Notes under the pieces: model-generated
Told to the model about the DNA's origin: nothing
Databases searched by the model: none
What the model saw: only the letters and a program-made list of their open reading frames with translations
Shown here: one piece after another, positions 11,297 through 22,352 of the stretch
Numbering within the stretch: the stretch's first letter is position 1
Layout: every line of letters starts with the position of its first letter
Position numbers and translations under genes: made by a program
Source: Pseudisothecium myosuroides
Taxonomy: Eukaryota > Streptophyta > Bryopsida > Hypnales > Lembophyllaceae
Length of the DNA: 64,000 nt
NCBI GenBank assembly: GCA_951799445.1
Contig: OX637293.1
Coordinates: 8,184,001 to 8,248,000, forward strand
Direction: 5' to 3'

Positions 11297-14200
11297 GTCT
11301 TTTAGATAGGTGTAATGAATCAACCAAAAGTCTTGGAAGTTAACTCTTGAAAGGTCTATGGAAAACCATATATTATTTTGTAGTTTGTTGAGATATATTA
11401 GAATTGCAGTAATGATTCAAATTGGGAGCGCCATATGTCATTGGATTTGACTCAATACGAATACAAACTCTTCTCACTATTGTGTACATCAATTCATGCA
11501 CCTTCTATGCCAAATATACAAAACTCTATATTGCGTTCAAAATTGGACTTCTTAAACTTTTAACCCCTAAGATGTCCTAGAAGGAAGTCAAATGCAAATT
11601 TTCAGCTTTTTGACAAGATAAATTATGGCATGAAGAATCTAGACACCATATCTTCATTTTTGCAAGCTTTTTTTTTCTTCCCATTTAGAATTGCGTGTAC
11701 AATAATCATGAAACATCAAATGACGATGTTATGCACATCATTGAAGAATAGATAAAAACTATATTTTCAACAACTTTAACAAATTTCATCCGTTTTATGC
11801 AGCTTCTACAATAAGCGCTTGAAATCATTCATAATCCACTCAATGAATGTCCACTCTTTTACAAGTTACGGGTGAAATGCATGATAACAAAACTTCCCAT
11901 GATCACTTCCATCCAACAAATATGGTAAGATGGAAGTGCCTAAAATCAACTTGAACCATAAGTTAATCTTGAAATATCAAGTAGTTAAAAATGTTCTAAA
12001 TGTGTACACGAATGTAAAAAATGATTTAGGACACATCACGAAGTAGTTGAGTTTCAAAATTTCATTGTATGATTTATACAAATCCAAAAATTCATAATTT
12101 TTTTTGAAAAATTTATGATTTTCAATTGTCAATGTATTAAAAATAGTCTCATGTGTTGATTCCATATCAAAGATTATATAGAATTGCTTAAGTAGATGGT
12201 AATAAACACTTCTACCTTAATCCTTGAAGAACAAATAAACTTTTTGCTTGATTAAACTTGTAGTTTTCAGTATTAAAAAATAGATTTTATAAATTGGATA
12301 TTTTTTATGCATTAATATACATTTATATTTACATTTAATTTTTAAAATTCAAAATATTAAAATGAAGTCATATATTTTCTAAAAATAAATTTTTTCTAAA
12401 AATAAAGAATATTTAAAATAATATAAAATTATTTTTAAAATTCTTAATAATAATAATGATAGAATTGATGTACTCTTTGAAATTACACCAAGAAAAACTC
12501 AAAAGTGGTCTATTTTCAAATTTTCAAGATGCAACCTCCAAAGAATTACAAAAACCTATAATCTTAGAAATTAAATTAAAATTAAAATGGAATAAAAAAT
12601 AAATGATTAGAACTATATTTTTTTTATTTAAGCTTAAAAGCAATTAAAGTCAAGAATTGTATGAAAATTGAGTTTTGACTTTCAAAATGCCCCCCTTTAG
12701 ACTTGCAATGTCCTTGAAGGATTAAATGGATGGTACCAAAATTTCCTTCGACCACTCCCATCTAACAAACTCAAATTCCTTAGAATTCAAGCATCACTTC
12801 CTTTCCTTTTCTGTGCATTGTTGTCCCACTCCCCTTACATCAACTAAACTGCTGTCAACCCACCCTATTTTTTAAGGGGGGAGGGACAGGGAATTTATAG
12901 CTCGAAATCTATAAAGGAAATTTGACGGGATATTTGACAATAGTTCTCCTATTTTCAATGAATGAAATCACTCAATTGCTACAAAATCTAAAGACATGGA
13001 TGTAAATAACTTCAACATTCCCTAGAGATCACTTTCTATATTGTCCAAAAATAATGAAAAAAACACATACTAAAATACTATCCACTTACTAGTCACCACA
13101 CCACCTCCACTATCAAGTGATCTTGGACAATTTGGACAGTGGGGCTCATTGCTTCATCTTCTCCTTCGTCTCCCTTGCAATGAAAGAAAATCAGTCCTCT
13201 CACTATTTGCTCTATTCACCCGTAAAAACCTATGGGTTGCGTGTCCATTCATTCAGTCTTAGAATTGAAGATCTACAACTTGTGAGATTTGGGTTTACAC
13301 CCAGAAGGCATCCTTGTGAGTGTCTTGTGACGTTAGAGCATCGTTACCATCCGCGCCACTTGGCCTTGGCAATGCCACTTTTTGCTTGCCATGCTCAGTT
13401 TGAGAAAAAAAAGGTTTAGCACTAGCCCCCCTTCACATTAAAAGTTGTACCGTTTTTCCCGTCACTTCTACAATTGCTTGACAATGGAGGGCCTTTATAG
13501 GCGGCAATTTTACTCTCATGCCAACTTTGTCAACTTTTGCCTATGGCTTTAGTAGAAGACGTGGAGACTAGTGAGACGTATGAGAAGAAGGAGAAGAACT
13601 TTAGCAAGGACTTTAAGGGGTTGATAGTGCGTAGCATCGAATCTTGAGTGCACCGCTACATCTCATGAGACAATAAGTGCTTTGCCACTTCTTCATGCCA
13701 TGGTCCAATTTTGTAGAACTAGTGTACTAATGCTTCACAAAATTTAAGAAAATACGAAAATGCTTGCAAGTTTTTACGATGAGTAACGCTCGGGGCATCA
13801 AACCTCCCGCGAGGCGGGGAGGGCCCTCCTCATTGGACCCTCCCATTCCAGGGCTCCAAGTTCCATTTTTTTTTAAAATTTAAAATTAATTTAAGAAAGA
13901 AAATTAAAAAATTAAAAAATTAAAAAATTAAAAAAACAAACAAAACAATCCTCCCCCTTTGGCTGCAGGCCTTACCTTGGCCGCGCCTTCTGGGACCCTT
14001 CCTAGATTTGGGTTCCCCATTTAGTAAGCTCCGGATCTCGCCCCGGCGCTTCCGTGGCCCACCAGATGCCTTCCTTTGGCAAGTGCGCCTCCTCGGCCAC
14101 CAAGGCAGCAAGGCAGGCAGGCAAGGCAGGCAGGCTCATCGTGTCCGGGACATCAATCTCGTCTCTGCCTCCATGTGATTATCGTGCGGCGGAAGAATCT

Positions 14201-14360
14201 CATGTGCTCAAAGCCTGCCAACCAATGGGACCCCGGACTCCTCATCTTCGTGGATCATCGTTGCGGCTCTAGCTTAATCAGTACAGTCCAGTAAGTTAGT
14301 GTGCATCGAGCGAGCGAGCGAGCTCCATGTGTGGGGCAGATGATCGTTGAGCTCATCATC
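11297..14360. other. Intergenic upstream of the SPL gene
   Basis: 11297-13080 is AT-rich with no recognised feature. From about 13100 the base composition becomes more mixed, and 13960-14330 is GC-rich with CAGGCAGG- and GAGCGAGC-type simple repeats. Frames at 13117-13419, 13920-14111 and 14054-14294 are low-complexity and unlike known families. The last part probably belongs to the promoter or leader of the downstream gene. Confidence 0.45.
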
Positions 14361-14366
14361 TTCGTT

Positions 14367-14705
14367 GGGAGCGGAGTTCGGGTTGCGACATTTGTCGATT
14401 TCGGAACTGGATATGCGTTTGATTTCGAGGGGTTGATGCGTTTTGGGAGTGGGGTTTGAAACTTTGAATCTCCTTTTCTTAGAGAGAATTTTGATGGTGT
14501 TTTGCGGGGTGGGGTAGATTCGGGGGGTTGAGCTTCGTACGAGGTGGGAGTGGAGTTAAGGTTGCGACATTTGTCGATTTGGGAACTGGGTCTGGGTTTG
14601 ATTTGAAAGAGGGGGAGGGGTTGAAGCGTTTTGGGAGTGGGGTTTGTTTGAATCTCCTTTTCTTAGAAAGAATTTTGATGGTGTTTTGCGGGGTGGGATA
14701 GAGTA
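14367..14705 (+). repeat. Duplicated ~160-bp block in SPL leader/promoter
   Basis: Copy 1 (about 14367-14518) and copy 2 (about 14546-14705) share, in the same order, GGTTGCGACATTTGTCGATT, GGAACTGG, GCGTTTTGGGAGTGGGGTTT, GAATCTCCTTTTCTTAGA and AATTTTGATGGTGTTTTGCG. The pair lies 460-800 bp before the SPL start codon, so it is probably 5' untranslated or proximal promoter sequence. Confidence 0.75.
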
Positions 14706-15166
14706 GGAGGATTTGCGTTTTGGTGTGGTGATAGATTAGACGGTGAAGGGGATTTTGTTTGGTAAAATCGCTGGTTTGGTTTCCTTTGTGGATTTTTGAT
14801 TTGATTTAGAGGGGGTGTAGTTTGAGGTGTGACTGACGGAAGGAAGGTTCAGTGTGTGGTCATGTTGCCATTGAATTCAAAGCCGTCGCCTGCTCCTCCT
14901 TTCCACTGCTGCAACGGCATCCCGGCCGGTGGGTGGGGCATCCTCCTGTCGTAAGCCGATGACGACGCTGTGAGCGGCGTGTTCTTCTCTTCTTGGGGAG
15001 GAAATTTGGGTCGGGGTTTCGTACGTTAGGTCATTCTTCTCCCGACACACACTAGCTCGAGTACACTCTAGTGCTCGAGTTCGTTTAGACGGCATCGTAA
15101 CCCTAAACATCTTCGTGTTTTCCATCCCCACTCAGTTTTTTTAAATTTTTTATTTGCTAGAAAAAA

Positions 15167-17937
15167 ATGGCGATGGCCGTCAAGAGCAGCCTCGTGTACT
15201 CCGCCATCGGCCTCCCGTCTCCCGAATGTTGGTCCAGCACCGGCTGGGAGCACGAAAGCCTGCCCACAGACTCTTGGGAATGGGAGGAGGATCCCAACCC
15301 GAGCTGCTACTCGACCCGCCAAGGACAGCAGCAAAGCTCCTCTGCTGAATGGGCTTCAGTAGTGACAGTAGCAAGCTCCTTCGGCGGCGCTTCCAAGTCG
15401 GATGAGGAATCGTCCCCTGTTTACGCCTTAGGCACAAGCGCAACAGGGTCTGTGTCTTCGGGCATTCCTGGTGTGGCTCGAGCCTCGGAGTCTTCCACTG
15501 TAGTGAAAGACGAGCCCAACGAGAGTCTTTTCTTTCGGTCTCTGTCAAGGGAAAGGGAAGAAGGCTCCCCTGAGGAGGAGCCACAAGGGGGTCAGAAGAG
15601 CAATGGCAGTAATAGTAGTGAAGGGGAGAACGTGGGCTTGAAACTGGGAAGGAGAACGTACTTGGAAGACTCGGGGAAACAAGGGGGCGAAAGTCTGGCT
15701 CTATCGCCTCCTGGGAAGAAGCAGAGGCCGTTGTCACCAAATTCTCTTGTTCCGAGGTGTCAAGTGGAGGTGTGTAAGGCGGATCTCAGTAGGAATAAGG
15801 AGTATCATAAGCGGCATAAGGTGTGTGAGATGCACTCGAAAGCGCCGAAAGCAATCGTTCAGGGAATTGAACAGCGGTTCTGCCAACAGTGTTCGAGGTA
15901 GTGGATCATCATGTTTGGTGTTTTTTGTGCTCTTGGATGGTTGAACTCTCAAAACTCTTCGATCTTTCCACCTGGGGTCCCCTGCTGTCACTATGACTTA
16001 GTTTGATGTGTCCCATTGTATGCTATAGTGTGGCAAGTGTGCAGGATGTTCTAGAATATGTCATTTTAGAGAAGGTCGTAATGGTGGTCTGAGTGCATCC
16101 CACCTGATGTTGTAGAATATGTCATTTAGAGAAGGTCGTAATGAAGAGTGTTGAGTGGATCCCGAATTTTGATTATGGCACTCGTTGAGCGTGAGGCTAC
16201 ATCTTGGAAGAATCTCGATAATTGAGAGTATCTGGCCGTGGAGAATTGATTCGTTATCGTCCTCTCGAGATTTTGAGCTATCGTTGGGTAGTTCCTATGA
16301 GATCGTAGTTTGGATTAGTAATGTCTACGTTTTCCTTCTGCAATCGTATGGTTTCTCGCTATGTTGTCTAGGTTTGGGGTTGATTATTTTGTCTTTGATG
16401 CAGATTCCATATCCTGAAAGAGTTCGACGAAGGAAAACGCAGTTGTCGCAGAAGATTGGCAGGTCACAACGAACGGCGACGGAAGCCTCACCCGGAGCCA
16501 CATCCTCTGTTTGGTTTGGGCAATCCGTTCCCGCACCGAGGGATTTCCACGTCCACCATGGGTGGAGCTCCCTTTTACTTTCCAGGTGAATACGCAAATT
16601 AGTATTATGTACTTTTCATTCTCTCACGTCTAGTAAGGAATCCTTTATTCAGGAGGTTCTTCGATCTTGGTCTTCAAGCGAGTCTCCTGTCTTAAAATTT
16701 TCAGCTTTCGTGTGGTGCATTCGTGTAACGACTTGCGTGTTCGTTTGATGCAGAAGACATCAAGCCGTCTACCGTCTCGCATCCTCACAGGGGTTCATTG
16801 CTCGATTATGGAATCCATTCGTATGGTCATAGCCTAAATCGCGCAAGCCCTTGGTCTTTGAAGAGCAGGAGTGACAATATTTCGACATTTCAGATGCAGG
16901 TCAGTCGCACTTCTTTCATACTGATGTTCATTTAGCTGACTTGCACCAACTGTAGCCCTAAGGTGGAATGTCAGCACACCTGTTTGTAACACCTATCTAA
17001 TTGCGTCACTCCAAAATCTTGCACAAGTAGTACAGTCTAATTTTGAGAATGTACACCACTTCGACATCAGAGCTTGTAAAACTTTGAAGCTGTGTGACCA
17101 TTTCAAAATCTGACCATTCTGATGGTAGCAACTTTTCTCTAAGCGTTGTGGTTACTTTATTGTCATTGCATAGAGCTGACAAACTGCTTCGTGTTGGTGG
17201 TTCAGAATCCTAAGACACCAATGACGGCTCTAAAACCAACTCCGGCCCTGAATGTGGGTGGTCATCGTCACTTCCTGGAAGGATCCCTGAATCCACTCGG
17301 TCAGAGTCTATCGCTATCCTCTTCCACTGGAGGGATGCTTGGCAATATGGAACAACTACAACAAAGCCATTGCGGCCAAAGCCTCTCTACCGTGTCCGGA
17401 ATGATGGACTCTGACCGTGCTCTCTCTCTTCTGTCATCGCAGTCATGGGCGCCTCGCCCACCCCTAACAACAAGTGTCCAACAGACTCCCTCAGGCCTCT
17501 CTCAAGCCGGTGACTCCACCTTGGAGCATTTGGTGGCCAGCAGTAATGAGAGCAGCAACCGAGGCGGATCTCGGTTCTCTCATCAACTCCCTGGTGAGGG
17601 ATCATCAAATGCACACTTTGGCAACAAGCAATTCTCCATGCATACTGTTGACTCTGGGGGCCTGAATTTTGGGCTGACTGCCACTGGTACTGGTACTCGT
17701 GAACATGGAGGTTGTAACAACATGCTGGCTGGTTTTGGAGGGTACGATGAGACGAACTCGATGCTGGCCTTAGTTCCAAATGGTCAGGATCATGGAGGGT
17801 TTGGAAGCTCTCATCAAGCTCGTGCAACCATGGATCTTATGCAGACAGTTCACAACAATGGAGTGCACTCTCAGGTGTACAGCAATGGGTTCAGCTCGTT
17901 TGAATCTTCGAGATTCAGTAATCAGCAGCTTCTTTGA
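15167..17937 (+). CDS. SBP-box (SPL) transcription factor with miR156-type site
   Basis: A SQUAMOSA-promoter-binding-like nuclear transcription factor; the family binds GTAC cores and controls developmental phase and organ formation. Proposed exons: 15167-15897, 16404-16585, 16754-16899 and 17206-17937, all with GT-AG borders and compatible phases, giving 596 residues. The SBP domain spans about residues 198-273. It starts [10 protein letters not shown], with the first zinc site from the Cys residues, the YHKRH motif and VCEMH, and the second from FCQQCSRFH and RSC. It ends in the nuclear localisation stretch [17 protein letters not shown]. The first intron splits the Arg codon between QQCS and FH, the conserved position for this family. 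The N-terminal part is Ser/Glu-rich and the C-terminal part Ser/Gly/Asn-rich with no ankyrin repeats, so this is a mid-sized SPL, not the large SPL1/12 type. The start is the first of two nearby in-frame ATGs (15167, 15173). Confidence 0.95.
16045..16163 (+). repeat. Tandem ~60-bp duplication in SPL intron 1
   Basis: TAGAATATGTCATTT..AGAGAAGGTCGTAATG occurs at about 16052 and again at about 16112, each followed by GAGTG..ATCCC. It lies inside the intron between 15898 and 16403 and changes no coding sequence. Confidence 0.7.
17417..17436 (+). promoter_or_regulatory. miR156-type target site in SPL mRNA
   Basis: GTGCTCTCTCTCTTCTGTCA is identical to the widely conserved miR156 target in plant SPL genes, with one mismatch to a perfect miR156 complement. 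In frame it encodes the typical RALSLLSS peptide (about residues 424-431). The core also overlaps the known miR529 target, and the TGTCA end favours miR156. It predicts post-transcriptional repression of the gene by age-related miRNA. Confidence 0.93.
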
Positions 17938-19339
17938 TCGTCTCTGTTTTTAAATTATTTTTCTGTAATTCTTTTGACGTTTCTTTTTAGTCATAGCATT
18001 TCTCGATAGAATTCTGCTGCGGTTGGGGTTCAAGAGGAATTGCAGGGCAAATTGTTGAGGTATATAGTCAGATGCTGCTTCCTTTGGAAAGCTCAATGCT
18101 GCACTGGAATCTAGTATAGATGTGTCTCCAGTTGTAGTCGCTTAGAGACATTGTTAGGATCTGTACAGTTTGTACTATTAATTAATCATAGGTATTACTT
18201 CTGCTTATCTGACCCTGAAGTATATATCGTTATATTTAAAACATTGTCAGCTGAAATTGCAGTTGTGTCCACAAGTGTGTTATTGAATGTGTTCATTCCA
18301 TGGGTTAATAATACTCCGTGTAAATTGGCAATTTGGCTATGCTTTGTAATTGCAACATGGCAAGTTTACAATATCTTGGTACATCTAAATATAGAATTTT
18401 TTGTTGTAAAATCACTACTCGATATTAACAGCTTCCGCTATCTCCCCTGCACTGCAAAGGTTAGTCATCTACAGGTACCTTCGCACGTATTTTAGTTAGG
18501 GTACCCCGTTTTTCTTATTACACCGCTGCCACAATGCACCGGTAATTACGAAGTAGCGGCGGTATGAAGAGAGGGTACCTAATACGCAAACTCCCTGGAA
18601 CCAACAGTTTAGGAACCCTAAATTTGCGTGTTTGCTAGTGGGCCTTGCTGGGTCATGCATCGAAGTCTAGATGCCTGTCAGTCACATGCCTGAAGTAGAG
18701 GCTGTCAGTGTGTAATAAGAACATAGCCAATTGTCAATTTGATATAGAAAATTTTGGGGGACTGTTGCGACATAGCCAGGGACATAGAACTGTCAACTTG
18801 AAATAAAAAAATTTGTGTGTGTCTTGGTTCTCCCTGTCAGGCCACTTGTGGTTGATGGGCTTTGTATTTTACCTCTCTGCAATGGAACTCGTTTCTTTTG
18901 TTTCAAAAATAAAATAAATAAATAAATAAATTTGCTTGTAAAAAGTCAACATATCTATTCGAATTCCATTGGACGTTGCTGTGTAGGGACATAGTACGGT
19001 ACTGTCAATTTGAAATAGAAAATCCAACTGTAAAAATTCAACTGTAAAAAAGATTCAACATTGATAGCTATTCACCAATTAATTGTTTTTTACAAGCTCT
19101 TTGTTCGAGTGCTATTGGTTCTCGAATGCCGTTTATGCCAGTATGGCACGACCTTCCATGAGCCAGTGACAAAAGAATGGACAGGACTGAAGAGCTAATG
19201 GCTGAATCTTCAAGTACCGTAGCCTGCCGAGGTCACCTTTGGTGATAAATAATCAAATCTTTTTGAAGTCAAATGGTTTTGGAAATTAATAAGCTATTTT
19301 GCTGAATCCAAGGAAAATTAAATATAAAGAGAGTCAAAA
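17938..19339. other. SPL 3' flank and intergenic
   Basis: The first several hundred bases are probably the 3' untranslated region. An imperfect inverted repeat lies at about 18494-18581 (GGGTACC near the left end, GGTACC near the right). A (TAAA)n tract lies at about 18906-18930. A phrase similar to ACATAG..ACTGTCAATTTGA recurs near 18730, 18785 and 18995. No gene is recognised. Confidence 0.45.
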
Positions 19340-19510
19340 TGCTTAAAAAAACCCAAGAGCATTCATTGGAGGTCAAACTACCGTGCAAGACTTTCCCTTT
19401 TCACACAAAATTCCAAGGATGAGTATTTGTACTTCTACTCTTATATAGAAAGATTCTTTCTCATCCATCAAACACTTTTAGGCCATTGGGTCGTCAAGGG
19501 GTCAAAGTTT
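19340..19510. repeat. Dispersed ~165-bp repeat, copy 1
   Basis: Shares AACCCAAGAGCATTCATTGG, AGGTCAAACTACCGTGCAAG, ATTCCAAGGATGA and ATAGAAAGATTCTTT in the same order with 30755-30955 and with 52428-52640 in the GT92 gene's first intron. The copies are collinear. Family and ends are not determined. Confidence 0.65.
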
Positions 19511-19602
19511 TATAGGTACCTTCTCCAACAAATGATTCACATAGTACCCAAAAGGATGATTTCTAGAGTGACAAGCCCAACATTCTAGGGTTAATGGGTT
19601 AA

Positions 19603-20515
19603 CCCCTAAAATACCAAGGCATTTTCTGGCTCCAAAACCACTGAAAACTGCCATTTCTGCTACAATCACTCCCTAAACCAAAAAAAAACTTTGTTTTTAG
19701 AATCTAACCGTAGGATCTTGTACATCACTTATCTCAAATCATGTGGTAAAAATTTCATGAAGTTTGACCGTATGGATTGAAAGATATTAGCATTTGAAGT
19801 TGGGAAAAAAATAAATTTTGAATTGTTTCCTGCAATTTTAGATGACTTTGACAGCCATTTGTGGATTTTTTTTGCACTACACAATATAAAGTTAAAATTT
19901 TTTATGCTGAAAATTTGAGTTGAGAGTTGGAAAAAAAAATTCAACATATCAAAATTTGATGATCACATATAAAAAAATTGTTAAGTAGAAGTAGGTCCAA
20001 AATTGATCGAAACACTAAATTGTTAATAGCTCTTAGATGGAATTCAAACACCATAATCCCAATGGTGGGATTGTTCTTGCAAACAAAATTGACCTTGTCA
20101 AAAAAAAAAACTGAATTTTTTTGAAAATTGCATTCTAAAATGAATTCTATGAGTTTGTTTTTTTGAAGAAGATGCTTAAATTGCCCAAAAAACAAGATTG
20201 TCCATAACTTTCTCATTATTAGTCCGAATAGAATGAATCAAAGCTTCAAATGTAGACAAAAACATGATCTTTGAGAAAAAAAATTGAAAAAAAAAAAAAA
20301 ATTGTTTTTTTTTCTGCCCGGCAAACTGCTTTTTTGCTTTAGGGTGGCATAACTTTTGCTCCTAGGCACCGATTGAAAAAAAAATTATATTTTTAGAAAG
20401 CTAATGTGATTCCCTATCTTCTAAAAAGTTTTAAAAAATCAGGTCAAAATTTGAGGCCACACGGGCCTGCCCAAAATTTGAAGTGTCCCCCAAGGGGACA
20501 TTGGTACTTTAAGGG
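19603..20515 (+). mobile_element. TTAA-flanked element, 913 bp
   Basis: TTAA lies at 19599-19602 and 20516-20519. The left end is CCCCTAAAATACCAAGGC and the right end on the other strand is CCCTTAAAGTACCAATGTCC. Internal landmarks are TAACCGTAGGATCTTGTA (about 19707), the palindrome AATCCCAATGGTGGGATT (about 20055), GAATGAATCAAAGCTT (about 20232) and a CTGCCC motif. It is a close relative of 41919-42836. Its right TTAA is also the left TTAA of the next element. Confidence 0.85.
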
Positions 20516-20519
20516 TTAA

Positions 20520-21462
20520 CCCCTAAAGGTTTTTGACTATGTTTTCACCAAAACCGCTCCAAAACTGCCATTTCTAATACAAGTACCAATTATTATTTTT
20601 TAAACATTTTTGAACCCATGTAACCGTAGGATCTTGTAGTAAACTGGTTTAAGAAGATGTGGAAAAAATTTCAGAATTTTCCACCATGTGGATTGCAAGA
20701 TATAAGCGTTTAAATTGACAAAAACCCTTTTTTTGTCCCTGCAAAAAAACGGGCAGCTGCCCTTCACAAGGGCACATTTGTATGAAAAAATGTCCAAAAT
20801 GGTTGTTACTCTTTGGATTTATTTTTCAAGGCAAGTTGGCTACATGCTTGAAAATTTTCAGATCATTTGGAATTGTACAACATATAGGAAAAAAATAGTA
20901 AGTAGAAAGAGGTAAAGAATGACTCAAAATACTAAATTGTCAAGAATTTTGTTATGGAATTAAAAAATGTCAATCCCAACGGTTGGAATGTTGTAATAAA
21001 CAATCTACACCCAATGTTTTTATTTTTTTTCAAAAATATTGAAAATTGAGTTAAATAAAGGACTTCAAAGTTTATTTTAGAGTAGAGATTCCATAACTAC
21101 ACTCAAACTAAGAATCCTCATAACTTTTGACTCATTAATCCAAATGGAATGATTCAAAGCTTCCCATGTATATATAAATCTAAAGAACCAATTTCAAATT
21201 TTATTTTTTCAAAAAAGTGATTTTTAAAGAATTTTTTCAGCTGCCCGGGCTGCCCGGGCTGCCCGCCGAACGTGGAAAATTACATTTCATGCAATAACTT
21301 TTTAACCATGTAGTCAAAAGTTATGAAAATTGTTGGGCCTTGAAGGTACACCTCGGGCACATCTTGTGTGAAAATTTCAAAGAAAAATAGTAATATTTCC
21401 ATTCGTAGTGAGCTGCCCAAAATCGCTATGTTGCCAAAAAATGGTGTTTGGTCCTTTAGGGG
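20520..21462 (+). mobile_element. TTAA-flanked element, 943 bp
   Basis: TTAA lies at 20516-20519 and 21463-21466. The left end is CCCCTAAAGGTTTTTGACTA and the right end on the other strand is CCCCTAAAGGACCAAAC. It carries GTAACCGTAGGATCTTGTAG (about 20620), AATCCCAACGGTTGGAATG (about 20973) and GGAATGATTCAAAGCTT (about 21148). It belongs to the same subfamily as 46949-47924, which lies in the opposite orientation. Confidence 0.85.
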
Positions 21463-21466
21463 TTAA

Positions 21467-22352
21467 TCCCTAAAGTTCCATGACTATGTTTTCACCAGAA
21501 ACTCTGAAAAATTGCCATTCTTAGTACAAGTATCCATTAATCTTGCGGTTCCATGACACATTTAACTATAGGATCTTCTAGTATGCTGACTTGAAAACAT
21601 GCGGTAAAAATTTCAAAAACTTCTACCATGTGGATTGCAAGATAGAAGCATTCAAATCCAGTGAAATCATTTTTTTGGCCCTGCGAAAAATAGGGCAGCT
21701 GCACTTCACAAGCTCACTTTTCTATATAAACAAAGTGTCCCAAATGGTGGTGCTTCTTTGGATTCTTTTTCCTAGACAAGTTGGGTACATGCTTAAGAAT
21801 TTTCAAATCATTTGGAGTTGCAAAACATATAGGAAAAAAAATACTAAGTAGAAAAAAGTAGAGAATGATTTCAAATACAAAATTGTTAAGAATTGAATTA
21901 TAGAATTGAAAAATGCCAATCCCAATGGTTGCAATGTTGTAATAAACAATCTACATCCTATTATTTTATTTTTTTCAAAAAATATTGAAAATTGAGTAAG
22001 ATAAAGAGTTCAAAGTTTATTTTAGAGTAGAGAATCCGTAACTGCCCACAATAAAAAAAAACTCATAACTTTTGATTCATTGATCAAAATGGCATGATTG
22101 AAAGCTTTCCATGTATATATAACTCTAGAAATCAAATTTTTGTTTTTGAAAAAGGTGATTTTTTAAAATTTGCCCGGACTGCCCAAGTTGAAAAACAAAC
22201 AATACATTTGGCCATTACTTTTGATTCATATTTTCAAATGTTATAAAATTTAGTGCATATGAAAGATATTCCTCGCCCCACCTTCTATTAAAATATCAAC
22301 CTAAAATATGCAAATCTCTAGTCATACATACCTGCCCAAAATTTCTACGTTG
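21467..22352 (+). mobile_element. TTAA-flanked element, right end lost
   Basis: The left end TCCCTAAAGTTCCATGACTA directly follows TTAA at 21463-21466. The AACTATAGGATCTTCTAG and AATCCCAATGGTTGCAATG landmarks are intact. No right inverted repeat is found: the family-like CTGCCCAAAATTTCTACGTT is followed at about 22353 by the start of the tandem duplication. The right end was probably removed by that rearrangement. Confidence 0.7.

Noticed and set aside
13920..14294. Arg/Gly-rich frames upstream of the SPL gene
   Set aside because: Low-complexity translation of GC-rich simple repeats on both strands; no domain.
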